Assembly: GCA_945867435.1 (NCBI GenBank)
Contig: CAMBIK010000008.1
Span: 1-39,256 of the forward strand
Length of the DNA: 39,256 nucleotides
Reading direction: 5' to 3'
Origin: Klebsiella pneumoniae
GTDB taxonomy: Bacteria > Myxococcota_A > UBA796 > SXON01
The notes under the pieces are model-generated. The model did not search any database. It worked only from the letters and a program-made list of their open reading frames with translations, and was not told where the DNA came from. Made by a program: the position numbers and the translations under genes. The first letter of the stretch is position 1. Every line of letters starts with the position of its first letter. Of the stretch, positions 26,241 through 33,576 are shown one piece after another.

Positions 26241-27119
26241 CTACAGGTCTTCCTCGTCCTCGAGGTCCTGCATGCGGGACTCCGGAAGGGTGGGGTCGCA
26301 GAACACAACGTACCACCTATCCTTTGTGAATTTGGATTCGGCGTTGAGCCATTCCGACCAGCGGGGGAGCTCGGGATCCTTTTCCTTGTCATCGACCCGC
26401 ACCAGGCGAGGCTGCGCCTGCCGGCTGCCGACGCACTGCTTGAAGCGGGCGGCCCGTGTGCTGCCCAGAGAGCCGCGCACTTCCTCGCGGCAGGTTTCCA
26501 TGCGCTTCCGGTTACCTTTTTCGCACACCGACAGGACCACTTCGCCCTTGAAGGCTTCCCACTGGGCATCGACCGTTTCGCCTTTGGAAAGGCGGGTCTC
26601 TTCCCGCGCCGAGCGGGTCTCTTCCTTGCTGACCGTGAGATCTTCCCGGAGCCGCTGCTGTTCTTCCTGGGCCTCGGTGAGCTGGACCTGAAGCTCGGTG
26701 AGCTCGGCCTGCTTGGCCTCCAATTCCTTCTTGAGCGCGGCGGATTGCCCCTTGGCCTTCTTCACCTTGAGCTCCAAGACCTTCACTTCGTCGACCTTGC
26801 TGCCCACCTGGCCTTCAAGGTCGGCGACCTTCGCGGCGGCAGTTTCCAGCTCGCCGCGCTGCGCCTCGTCTTGCTTGGCGTTTTCTGCGAGCAGGGAGGA
26901 GTACTTGGCCTCGGCATCGTCGAGCTTCCGGATGAGCTCTGCACGCGACAAGTTGCCTTCGGGGCGGGCCAATTCTTCCGGATTTTTCAAGTACTCGATG
27001 GCTTGCCAGCCCAGGACGCCGATCAGCGAGCCGAGCACAAGCGCAACGCCGTGCGTGACGATTTGCATGAGGCAGCCGCCCGTGCGGCTCTGGCCCTCTT
27101 CGATCTCTTCTTCCGACAT
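26241..27119 (-). CDS. Membrane-anchored coiled-coil protein
   Basis: The 292 residues start MSEEEIEEGQSRTGGCLMQ. A membrane segment follows (about 21-43, VTHGVALVLGSLIGVLGWQA). From about 55 to 185 the sequence is a long heptad-like coiled coil rich in Glu, Lys, Leu and Ala, and after it comes a small domain (190-292) with Cys residues (CEKGNRKRMETC, QCVGSRQAQ, VVFCDPTLPE). The long ORF continues upstream, but ATG 27119 is where the family-like sequence starts. It may be a structural or trafficking protein; nothing specific is recognised. A TAGCAA lies 20 bases upstream. Confidence 0.75.
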   Translation of the reverse strand: MSEEEIEEGQSRTGGCLMQIVTHGVALVLGSLIGVLGWQAIEYLKNPEELARPEGNLSRAELIRKLDDAEAKYSSLLAENAKQDEAQRGELETAAAKVADLEGQVGSKVDEVKVLELKVKKAKGQSAALKKELEAKQAELTELQVQLTEAQEEQQRLREDLTVSKEETRSAREETRLSKGETVDAQWEAFKGEVVLSVCEKGNRKRMETCREEVRGSLGSTRAARFKQCVGSRQAQPRLVRVDDKEKDPELPRWSEWLNAESKFTKDRWYVVFCDPTLPESRMQDLEDEEDL

Positions 27120-27323
27120 CCGAGTCCCCAGGGTGCCGCTTGCTAACCCTGAATCGCGGGTTTGGGTACTTCCGATGTCGTGGTTCGGCTCGTCGCGGCC
27201 AGGATTGCGGCTTCTGCGTCGTGCTCGACGGTTGGGTGGGGGCACCAAGTCGTAGCAATTTCGGGGTGTTGGGGCACTTGGCACGCTGTTTGCTTTCTGG
27301 TTCGGCACCACTCGGAGTTCTCC

Positions 27324-27950
27324 ATGCGTCTCTCTCTTCTCCTCCTCGCCCCTCTGGTTTTCCTGGCCGGCTGCCCCGACGAGGCCATCACACCTCTGGC
27401 CCCCCCGCCGCCCGCCAAGCCGGTGAAGCTCCAGTCGGGCGATTACGCGGTTTTGGTGACCGGTGTGAGCCTCCTGGATTGCAAGGGTGCTCGCGAATCG
27501 GATGTCTGGGGGATGAAGATCCCGATGTCCCTGCGGGTTTCGGGCCCGGAGAACGTGGCAGACTTCGCCGGGATGCAGCTTTCGGGGGAGTTCTCTCGGG
27601 GCCAACTCTTCCTTGAGTCGCTCGCCGCGTTGGGGGAGGAAACGGTGGACGACGAGGACGAGGGGGAGGATGCGGCCGCCAGCTCCTCCGGATCCTCCGG
27701 TTCCTCCGGTTCCTCCGGATCCTCCGGCGGGGCGCCCGTGGAATCCAGGGAGGTCTACACCTCCCTCGACCTGAACGTGACCAGCACCAGCGACGCTGCG
27801 GGCGTGTGGTTCTTCGACGGTCGCGGCTGCCAGATCGAGGCCCAGGTCGTGGTTCGCGGCTTTGGCGATGGGGGCGAGGAGCTCCGCCCGATGCCCGCCG
27901 AGACCGAAGACGAGCCGGAGTGCGATGGGGACGAGGTCGACTGCGGGTGA
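27324..27950 (+). CDS. Lipoprotein with a Ser/Gly repeat, unknown function
   Basis: From ATG 27324 the frame gives 208 residues: MRLSLLLLAPLVFLAGC is a clear lipoprotein signal (Cys17), with GGAG six bases before the start. A beta-type domain comes next (SGDYAVLVTGVSLLDCKG with LSGEFSRG), then an acidic stretch DDEDEGED and a Ser-Ser-Gly repeat (about 121-135), then a second beta-type part (YTSLDLNVTSTSDAAGVWFF). The end is acidic with two Cys. The Ser/Gly stretch is probably a flexible linker. No family was recognised. Confidence 0.8.
   Translation: MRLSLLLLAPLVFLAGCPDEAITPLAPPPPAKPVKLQSGDYAVLVTGVSLLDCKGARESDVWGMKIPMSLRVSGPENVADFAGMQLSGEFSRGQLFLESLAALGEETVDDEDEGEDAAASSSGSSGSSGSSGSSGGAPVESREVYTSLDLNVTSTSDAAGVWFFDGRGCQIEAQVVVRGFGDGGEELRPMPAETEDEPECDGDEVDCG
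27684..27728 (+). repeat. Five 9-base repeats coding Ser-Ser-Gly
   Basis: TCCTCCGGA/T/C occurs five times in tandem within the lipoprotein gene, giving a Ser-Ser-Gly linker. The length is a multiple of 3, so copy changes would not break the frame. Confidence 0.9.
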
Positions 27951-28108
27951 GTCTCTGGGTGGGCGCAGAATGCGGTAGTGTGGGGCGATGTCCTCGGTAC
28001 CGATGCCGGCAGGGACCACGCCCGGTCATCGCCACCGCGGCCATGTCGACGACGATCTCCTGGGACCGCGGGCCCTGAGTTCCCCCCCGGAATCTCCCCC
28101 CGCCGCGC

Positions 28109-28114
28109 TAAACC
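28109..28114 (+). promoter_or_regulatory. -10-like TAAACC before the DUF606 gene
   Basis: TAAACC is followed by six C and the ATG at 28121. No purine-rich Shine-Dalgarno sequence is possible in the C-run. The rest of 27951-28108 shows nothing recognised. Confidence 0.45.
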
Positions 28115-28120
28115 CCCCCC

Positions 28121-28543
28121 ATGCTTTACGCCCTCGTGTTCGGTCTCTGCCTCCCCTTCGTCGTCCGCATGAACGAGTCCCTCTCCCGCGTCATCGGCTA
28201 CCTGCCAGGGGCTTGGGCGGTACACGCCGTCGGGGCGGTTTTCGGGGCGGCGCTCCTGCTTCCTTTCTCGGGCACGGCGTGGCCTCGGGCGGTGCCCACG
28301 GTGTCGTGGTGGGCGTGGATGGGGGGGGTCGTCGGCTGCGGGATGGTGGTGCTGGCCACGCGTGCGGTGTCCGCGATGGGCATCGCCTCGTTCACGGCGG
28401 TCACGGTGGCTATCCAACTCGTGGTGAGCGCGGCGATCGACCAGTACGGTTGGGTGGGGGCCGACGTTCATCCGCTCACGGTCACGCGGGCGTTCGGCAT
28501 CGGGCTCCTGGGGGTGGGGGCTACGCTCGTGGTGCGCGGGTGA
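28121..28543 (+). CDS. DUF606/YdcZ-like small membrane protein (DMT superfamily)
   Basis: The 140 residues contain about five hydrophobic helices. The N-terminal FVVRMNESLSRVIG, AWAVHAVGAVFGAALLLPF and later FTAVTVAIQLVVSAAIDQYGW resemble DUF606 half-transporters of the drug/metabolite transporter superfamily, which are about this length and dimerise. The substrate is unknown. Its stop overlaps the ATG of the next gene (TGATG), so the two are coupled. Confidence 0.72.
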   Translation: MLYALVFGLCLPFVVRMNESLSRVIGYLPGAWAVHAVGAVFGAALLLPFSGTAWPRAVPTVSWWAWMGGVVGCGMVVLATRAVSAMGIASFTAVTVAIQLVVSAAIDQYGWVGADVHPLTVTRAFGIGLLGVGATLVVRG

Positions 28544-29616
28544 TGCTCGCCATCGTCATCGCCGCGGCCTGCGGGGCTGGGGCCGAGGAATCGATTTCCT
28601 TGCCCGGAGTAAGCTTTATTGCGGTGGGCCGGGCGGAACAGCCGACCGCGATGGCGTCCACGCCTGCGGGCCCCGAGGGACTCTGGGTGGCGGAACAGGC
28701 GGGTCGGGTGGTCACCCTGACCGGGGCGGTGGTGCTGGACATTCGGGACCGGGTGTCCTCTGGCGGAGAAACCGGACTTTTGGGCCTTGCGTTCGCTCCG
28801 GGCTGGCCAAGCGATCCGCGCGTCGTGCTCAACTACACCGCGAAGTCCGGCGGGAAGCTTCGCACGCGCATCGCCAGCTTCCGGTCCGTTGACGGGGGTA
28901 AAACACTCGATGCGACCACAGAAGGGATCCTCCTCCAGTTCGAACAGCCGTACAGCAACCACAACGGCGGCCCGGTGCAGTTCGGACCGGATGGCTTCCT
29001 CTACGTCGGTGTGGGCGATGGTGGCAGCGGCGGCGACCCCCACGGCACGGGCCAGGACCGCTCCGATCTGCTCGGCAGCATCTTGCGAATCGACGTGTCC
29101 ACCACCCCCTACCGCGTGCCTCCCGACAATCCCTTCGTGAACGCTCCGGCGGCCTGCCCCGAGGTCTGGGCGTACGGACTGCGGAACCCCTGGGGCATGC
29201 ACTTTGATGGTGCCACGCTCTGGTGGGCCGACGTGGGTCAGCACGCCTGGGAGGAGGTGGATCGCGGCGTTGTGGGCGGGAACTATGGGTGGAACCGGAT
29301 GGAGGGCACCCATTGTTTTGGCAAGGCCCCTTGCGCCGGCGCATTCCAAGCTCCCGTGGCGGAGTACGGGCACGACGAGGGGCAGTCCGTCACCGGCGGC
29401 TTCGTGTACCGCGGGCCGAGTATCCCCGCGATTGACGCCCACTATGTCTTTGCTGATTTCGCGAGCGGCCTCTTCTTCGCTGTCCCCGCGGCCGGGGGCG
29501 CGCTGAGCCGGCTCGGGTCCGTTGACCTGCACCCGAGCACCTTCGGGCGGGGTCGGGATGGGTCCATGTACGTCGCCGATTACGGGGGTGCGGTCTACCG
29601 ACTTGTCGCCCGATGA
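28543..29616 (+). CDS. PQQ-type sugar dehydrogenase (glucose/sorbosone dehydrogenase family), lipoprotein
   Basis: The 357 residues start MLAIVIAAACGAGAEE, a lipoprotein signal (Cys10). The six-bladed propeller family is recognised from ETGLLGLAFAPGW, NHNGGPVQFGPDGFLYVGVG with DGG calcium-site residues, GSILRIDV, YGLRNPWGMHFD, GGNYGWNRMEG and TGGFVYRGPSIP with HYVFADFASG near the end. Such enzymes oxidise sugars in the periplasm using PQQ and pass electrons on; no PQQ synthesis genes are in the window, and the family also includes members of uncertain activity. The start overlaps the DUF606 stop. Confidence 0.9.
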   Translation: MLAIVIAAACGAGAEESISLPGVSFIAVGRAEQPTAMASTPAGPEGLWVAEQAGRVVTLTGAVVLDIRDRVSSGGETGLLGLAFAPGWPSDPRVVLNYTAKSGGKLRTRIASFRSVDGGKTLDATTEGILLQFEQPYSNHNGGPVQFGPDGFLYVGVGDGGSGGDPHGTGQDRSDLLGSILRIDVSTTPYRVPPDNPFVNAPAACPEVWAYGLRNPWGMHFDGATLWWADVGQHAWEEVDRGVVGGNYGWNRMEGTHCFGKAPCAGAFQAPVAEYGHDEGQSVTGGFVYRGPSIPAIDAHYVFADFASGLFFAVPAAGGALSRLGSVDLHPSTFGRGRDGSMYVADYGGAVYRLVAR

Positions 29617-29901
29617 GCGGGCCACGCCGCGTGCCGCCAGGGCTTCGGGAGGGCCCACCAGGTCCAGCGCGGCGCAGGCCTCCGCGGCCGAGCCCTCCGC
29701 GATTCTAAAGGGGTTGCGCCCAGCATCTCCACCGCGCGACCGCCCCTCGGCGATGTTGAGCACGACCGAATCGGCAGCGCGTTGAAGTTGATCGCGGAGC
29801 GGTGACCGCCCGGGGGCGATCTTCAGCGCGGGACATCCGCGAGCGACATCCAGTGCGAGGCGGTAAACATCGAGATTCTCATGAACGAAGGTGTAGGGCA
29901 T
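29602..29901 (-). pseudogene. Truncated four-helix-bundle (S23/IVP family) protein
   Basis: From ATG 29901 the frame reads MPYTFVHENLDVYRLALDVA, then LRDQLQRAADSVVLNIAEGRSRGG and FRIAEGSAAEACAALDLVG, matching the four-helix-bundle family first known from 23S rRNA intervening sequences. The expected last helix is missing: after residue 90 the sequence becomes unrelated, the frame stays open antisense to the sugar dehydrogenase gene, and no stop codon occurs for more than 300 codons. A frameshift to a nearby TAG is possible. It is probably a remnant, and it lacks a TANNNN motif before its start. The end given here is approximate. Apart from it, 29617-30078 holds only the -10-like site at 30067. 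Confidence 0.6.
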
Positions 29902-30066
29902 ATTGGCTCCGGCGGGCCAGGAGCATTCGTCGATCGAACCTCGATCATCGACTGGACGAGATTCGGGCCTCGCGCGTCGATCCCCGGTAGTCGGTCATCG
30001 AAAATGCGTCCCGCAGACTGTGCGCTCGCCCGGCTCGCTCTGCGCCCGTTCCGCCCCCTTTCATGA

Positions 30067-30072
30067 TAGCGC
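30067..30072 (+). promoter_or_regulatory. -10-like TAGCGC before the aminotransferase gene
   Basis: TAGCGC is followed by 6 bases (GCCGCC) and the GTG at 30079. No gene ends here. Confidence 0.5.
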
Positions 30073-30078
30073 GCCGCC

Positions 30079-31371
30079 GTGCCCAAGCTCGACGCCTACC
30101 TGCCCTCCGACCCCCGCGCCTTCGCGGCGCGCGCCCTCACGAAGAACGCCCGTGAGATGCAGGGTTCGCTGATCCTTGGGATCGCTGCCCAGGTGCGTGC
30201 GCTTGCGGCCTCGGGTCGCCCCCTGTGCAACCTGACCGTCGGGGATTTCGATCCCAAGCAGTTCCCGGTGCCGGCCTCGCTCGCCGCCGGCGTTTCGCGT
30301 GCTCTGGAGGCCGGGCACACCAACTACCCGCCGGCCGAAGGGATTGCGGAGCTGCGGACTGCCGTGGCCGGCTGGTATTCCCGGTCGCTTGGCATCGAGG
30401 TTTCGCCCGACTGGGTCGTGGTCGCGAGCGGCGCCCGCCCGGTCATGTACAGCACCTACCGCCTGTTCTTGGAGAAGGGCGAAACGCTGGTCTACTGCGT
30501 GCCAAGCTGGAACAACGGTTATTACGGTCAGCTCACCGATGCTGTGCAGGTAACGGTTGCGACCAAGGCTGAGAACGACTTCATGCCCACGGCGGCCGAG
30601 CTGGCCGAACCTTTGCGCGGGGCGCGCCTCTTCACCCTGAACTCGCCGCAGAACCCGACCGGCACCGTGATTCGGCCGGAGCGGCTCGCTGACATCGCCC
30701 GCCTCGTCGTCGCCGAGAACGAGCGTCGCAATCTCACCGGGGAACGCCCCCTTCTGTGGATGTGGGATCAGGTGTACTGGACACTGACTTTTGGGCCTGC
30801 AGCCCATGTGCATCCGTGCGCGCTCGTGCCGGAATGTGCGCCCTACGTCATCACCGTGGATGCGATCAGCAAGTCGTTCGCCGCTACGGGACTTCGCGTG
30901 GGATGGGCCGTGCTTCCTCCCGTTCTGGCCGAACGGATGAAGGCGCTCATCGGCCACATCGGCGCGTGGGCACCCAAGGCAGAGCAGTTCGCCACCGCCG
31001 AACTTCTCGCCGACGATGTGGCGATGGCCACCTTCGGCACCCGCTTCCGCGCTGCCCTGCATGAACGGCTCGCCGTGCTCGACCAGGGGCTTACCCGCCT
31101 GGGCGTACATCACCTCGTGCCCCAGGGCGCGATGTACCTCTCCGTGCGCTTCGACCTGTTCGGCCGCCCCGGGGTGGATGGCCAGACGATGCGCACCAAC
31201 GAGGCGGTGCGCCTGTGGCTGCTGGAACGGGCAGGCGTGGCCGTTGTGCCTTTCCAGGCCTTTGACCTGCCTGAAGAGACCGGCTGGTTCCGCATGTCGG
31301 TCGGCGCGGTCAGCGTGGATGCGCTCCGGGCGGCGCTGGACCGGCTCGGCGCGGCCCTCGCCGCTACCTAA
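30079..31371 (+). CDS. PLP-dependent aminotransferase, class I/II
   Basis: The 430 residues show fold-type I aminotransferase features: LTVGDFDP near the N terminus, TNYPPAEGIAELRTAVA, VVVASGARPVMYSTYRLF (phosphate-loop region), TLNSPQNPTGTV (188-197), MWDQVYW with Asp230, and ITVDAISKSFAATGLRVGW with PLP-binding Lys265. The end holds an arginine-bearing FRMSVGAVS. It resembles the aspartate aminotransferase branch, but the amino acid it uses cannot be stated. The start is GTG. Its 3' end overlaps the convergent methyltransferase by 8 bases. Confidence 0.92.
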   Translation: MPKLDAYLPSDPRAFAARALTKNAREMQGSLILGIAAQVRALAASGRPLCNLTVGDFDPKQFPVPASLAAGVSRALEAGHTNYPPAEGIAELRTAVAGWYSRSLGIEVSPDWVVVASGARPVMYSTYRLFLEKGETLVYCVPSWNNGYYGQLTDAVQVTVATKAENDFMPTAAELAEPLRGARLFTLNSPQNPTGTVIRPERLADIARLVVAENERRNLTGERPLLWMWDQVYWTLTFGPAAHVHPCALVPECAPYVITVDAISKSFAATGLRVGWAVLPPVLAERMKALIGHIGAWAPKAEQFATAELLADDVAMATFGTRFRAALHERLAVLDQGLTRLGVHHLVPQGAMYLSVRFDLFGRPGVDGQTMRTNEAVRLWLLERAGVAVVPFQAFDLPEETGWFRMSVGAVSVDALRAALDRLGAALAAT

Positions 31372-32101
31372 CCCCGAGCGCCACGCCGAACAACATGTGG
31401 TCCACGATGCGGTCCCCGACGGAGACTGCGTGCAACCTTGCGAAGTCTCGGGATGCGTTGCGGTAGACTCGGCGGATTCCCTCGCGGGCGGCCTCCGTGA
31501 TCGCGCCCGTGTCCGACCAGACATCCACATCTTCCACGCTCACCCAGTCGTGTACGGCCACGGTCGTGGAGCCGGCCTGGGTGAGCAGTCGTGCGAGGTC
31601 TTCGCGCACATAGAAGTTTCGGCGCGCTTCGTTCCGCAGTCGCAGGATCTCGAAATACTCGGCTCGGTCGGATTCGCCGTACGCGCAGAGGTGCACGAGG
31701 CACACGCGCCCTCCGGGGCGGAGCACGCGGAGCATCTCGCGGACCGCCGCGTCGTCTTGCATGAACTGGGTGCCCTGCCGGCACACCACAAGGTCGAAGC
31801 TGGCGTCGGGGAAGGGGAGGGTTTCGGCTGGGCTCTCCACGAACTCATCGATCCAGGGACGGGCCTGGTCGGCCATGGCGGTCGTGATGTCGACCCCGAC
31901 GACGCGGGCCACACGCCCCTTGAAGTGCTTGGCTACAAGGCCGGTGCCGCAGGCGATGTCGAGCAGCGTGTCGCCCGGGCGCGGTGCGAGAGTATCTACG
32001 ATGAACGCGCCGAGCTTCGGGTCGTCGACCCAGTGGCTGGAGCGGTTGTACTTGGCCGCTCGTGCGGTGAAGTGCGAATGAACGAGCGGATCGATGGGCA
32101 A
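31364..32101 (-). CDS. SAM-dependent methyltransferase
   Basis: From TTG 32101 the product is 245 residues. VHSHFTARAAKYNRSSHWV leads to the SAM-binding LLDIACGTGLVAKHFKG (motif I), VVGVDITTAMADQARP (acidic residue binding ribose), ETLPFPDASFDLVVCRQGTQF (motif for the adenine) and MLRVLRPGGRVCLV. This is a UbiE/COQ5-like class I methyltransferase. The substrate is unknown. TTG 32101 is preferred because a GGAGGA lies just upstream; TTG 32137 is also in frame. A -10-like TAACCG lies near 32141-32146 on the minus strand. Confidence 0.85.
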   Translation of the reverse strand: MPIDPLVHSHFTARAAKYNRSSHWVDDPKLGAFIVDTLAPRPGDTLLDIACGTGLVAKHFKGRVARVVGVDITTAMADQARPWIDEFVESPAETLPFPDASFDLVVCRQGTQFMQDDAAVREMLRVLRPGGRVCLVHLCAYGESDRAEYFEILRLRNEARRNFYVREDLARLLTQAGSTTVAVHDWVSVEDVDVWSDTGAITEAAREGIRRVYRNASRDFARLHAVSVGDRIVDHMLFGVALGVR

Positions 32102-32144
32102 CGCTCCTCCGGGGGCATGCGGGCGTATCCCGGTCAAGGCCGGT

Positions 32145-32150
32145 TACGGT
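32145..32150 (+). promoter_or_regulatory. -10-like TACGGT before the RluA-like gene
   Basis: TACGGT ends 5 bases before GTG 32156 and supports that start over the ATG at 32117. Confidence 0.4.
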
Positions 32151-32155
32151 GCGCT

Positions 32156-32785
32156 GTGCTGCTCGGTGAGACCTCCGACCTTCGCTTCGTGGCCAAGCCG
32201 GCGGGAATCCCGTGTTTCCCCCCCCATGGTGACCCAAGCGGCGACTGTGTCCTTCGGCGGCTCCTTCAGTCGTTTCCGGAGCAGGATCAGATCTTCCCCC
32301 TTGGCTTTGCCGGGGGGATTGCGCATCGCCTCGACACGCTGACATCGGGCTTTGTGGTGGTCGCCCGCAGCCCGGATGCGCTGGACCGTGTGAGGGCTGA
32401 ATGGCCATCGCTGCGAAAGCTGTACCGCTTCAGAAGCGAGGCGGCGCCTGCGTTTGAGGAGCGGGTGCTGACAGAGCCGATCGCGAATCACGCACGTCGC
32501 AGCGACCGGGTCGTGGTCCAACGGTGGGCACGCGAGCGTCACCGGGGGCCGTGGCTACCGGCCTGGACCCGCATCAAGACTCTGGGCGAAGGGTGGTGGG
32601 AGGCCGAGATTCGCACGGGCGTCCGCCATCAGATCCGGGCGCACGCCGCGTTCGCCGGTCTGCCGTTGGATGGCGACCCCATCTACGGAGGCTGCGTCGG
32701 AACCCCGTGCCTGGTCCACGTTGCGATTTCCGGCAAGGATTGGGGCTTCGCGCTACAGGGGCCCATGCTCCTGGGCCCTGCATGA
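32156..32785 (+). CDS. RluA-like pseudouridine synthase
   Basis: From GTG 32156 the product is 209 residues. VAKPAGIPCFPPHGD opens the family, GIAHRLDTLTSGFVVVARS contains the catalytic Asp in HRLDxxTSG, and GVRHQIRAHAAFAGLPLDGDPIYGG is the RluA C-terminal signature. Such enzymes turn uridine into pseudouridine in rRNA or tRNA. There is no S4 domain. ATG 32117 would add MRAYPGQGRLRCA, but GTG 32156 follows TACGGT and leaves more room for the divergent methyltransferase. The target site is unknown. Confidence 0.85.
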   Translation: MLLGETSDLRFVAKPAGIPCFPPHGDPSGDCVLRRLLQSFPEQDQIFPLGFAGGIAHRLDTLTSGFVVVARSPDALDRVRAEWPSLRKLYRFRSEAAPAFEERVLTEPIANHARRSDRVVVQRWARERHRGPWLPAWTRIKTLGEGWWEAEIRTGVRHQIRAHAAFAGLPLDGDPIYGGCVGTPCLVHVAISGKDWGFALQGPMLLGPA

Positions 32786-33573
32786 GCTGGTTTGATCGGC
32801 ACGTCGGGGACGACCCGGAAGCCTTTGTCGAGCGGCTCAACGCGGTCGCTGAAGCCGCCGGGGTGGAGGCGGCTTTTGTGGCTGCGGCGGGTCCGATTGG
32901 CCTGCGTCGCTTCGTCGTTCGGGGCGAAGTGCGGGAAGGGCGAGTGAGAGTGGTCGGCGTGGAGGGTCCGCATCTTCCCAAAGGCGGGGGTCCGCCCAAC
33001 CCATCGGCCTGGGCGGCCGGCGTCGGCGTGGTGGAGTCTGCGCTGACCCGCTTTCGGCGCGGCCTGCCCCCCGGGGCGGCGTTTTCGCAGGTTGCAGTCG
33101 GCTTCCTCCGTCACGCAGACGACCGCGTGACCGTAGGCTTCCGCTTCGACGACGAGGCCCCCGAGCTGCGCGCGTCGGACATCCATGTCCCCGAGGGCGA
33201 CTCTTCGCCATCGGAAGATCCGACCTACCTTCGGGCGCTTGGCGCGTGGTCCGTTCGTGTGGACGAGGTGCGCGGCAGGTACGGCGTGGCACGCGGCGAT
33301 TGGACTCTCTCGGCGGGTATCCTCGATGACGGTACGCGCCGCACGGCGGCCACCGCCCTCGCCACGTGGCACGCCGGGCAGCGCCGCTTCAGTTGGAGCC
33401 TGGAGGATCCTGTGGGCGAGGAAGCCCCCTTCGTCGAACCCGAGTTTGTAGTGGATTTGGCGGGTGCGGTCGAGATCGTGTGCTTCGCGACGGCGCGCAT
33501 CGGTGGCGTCGGCGTTTTCCAGGGCACGCTCCCGACCGGGGTCACGGTATTTGTGGCGCTGCGGAACGGGTAG
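32782..33573 (+). CDS. Conserved-looking protein of unknown function
   Basis: The 263 residues begin MSWFDRHVGDDPEAFVERL at an ATG that overlaps the RluA-like stop (ATGA), so the two are translationally coupled. It has no signal peptide, no membrane helix and only one Cys. The sequence is rich in Val, Gly and Arg with beta-type stretches, as in VRVVGVEGPHLPKGGGPPN. No family was recognised. Coupling to a pseudouridine synthase hints at an RNA-related role, but this is weak. Confidence 0.7.
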   Translation: MSWFDRHVGDDPEAFVERLNAVAEAAGVEAAFVAAAGPIGLRRFVVRGEVREGRVRVVGVEGPHLPKGGGPPNPSAWAAGVGVVESALTRFRRGLPPGAAFSQVAVGFLRHADDRVTVGFRFDDEAPELRASDIHVPEGDSSPSEDPTYLRALGAWSVRVDEVRGRYGVARGDWTLSAGILDDGTRRTAATALATWHAGQRRFSWSLEDPVGEEAPFVEPEFVVDLAGAVEIVCFATARIGGVGVFQGTLPTGVTVFVALRNG

Positions 33574-33576
33574 GCG

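Noticed and set aside
27988-28542. Upstream extension of the sugar dehydrogenase from ATG 27988
   Set aside because: The added part is Arg/Pro-rich and antigenic of wrong-frame sequence, covers the DUF606 gene and would bury the lipoprotein signal at 28543.
28468-29601. Continuation of the four-helix-bundle frame as a large protein
   Set aside because: The sequence after the truncated domain is antisense to the sugar dehydrogenase and has no recognisable features.
29929-29952. Inverted repeat GTCGAT ... ATCGAC
   Set aside because: The arms are only 6 bases with a 12-base gap, and such short matches are expected by chance.
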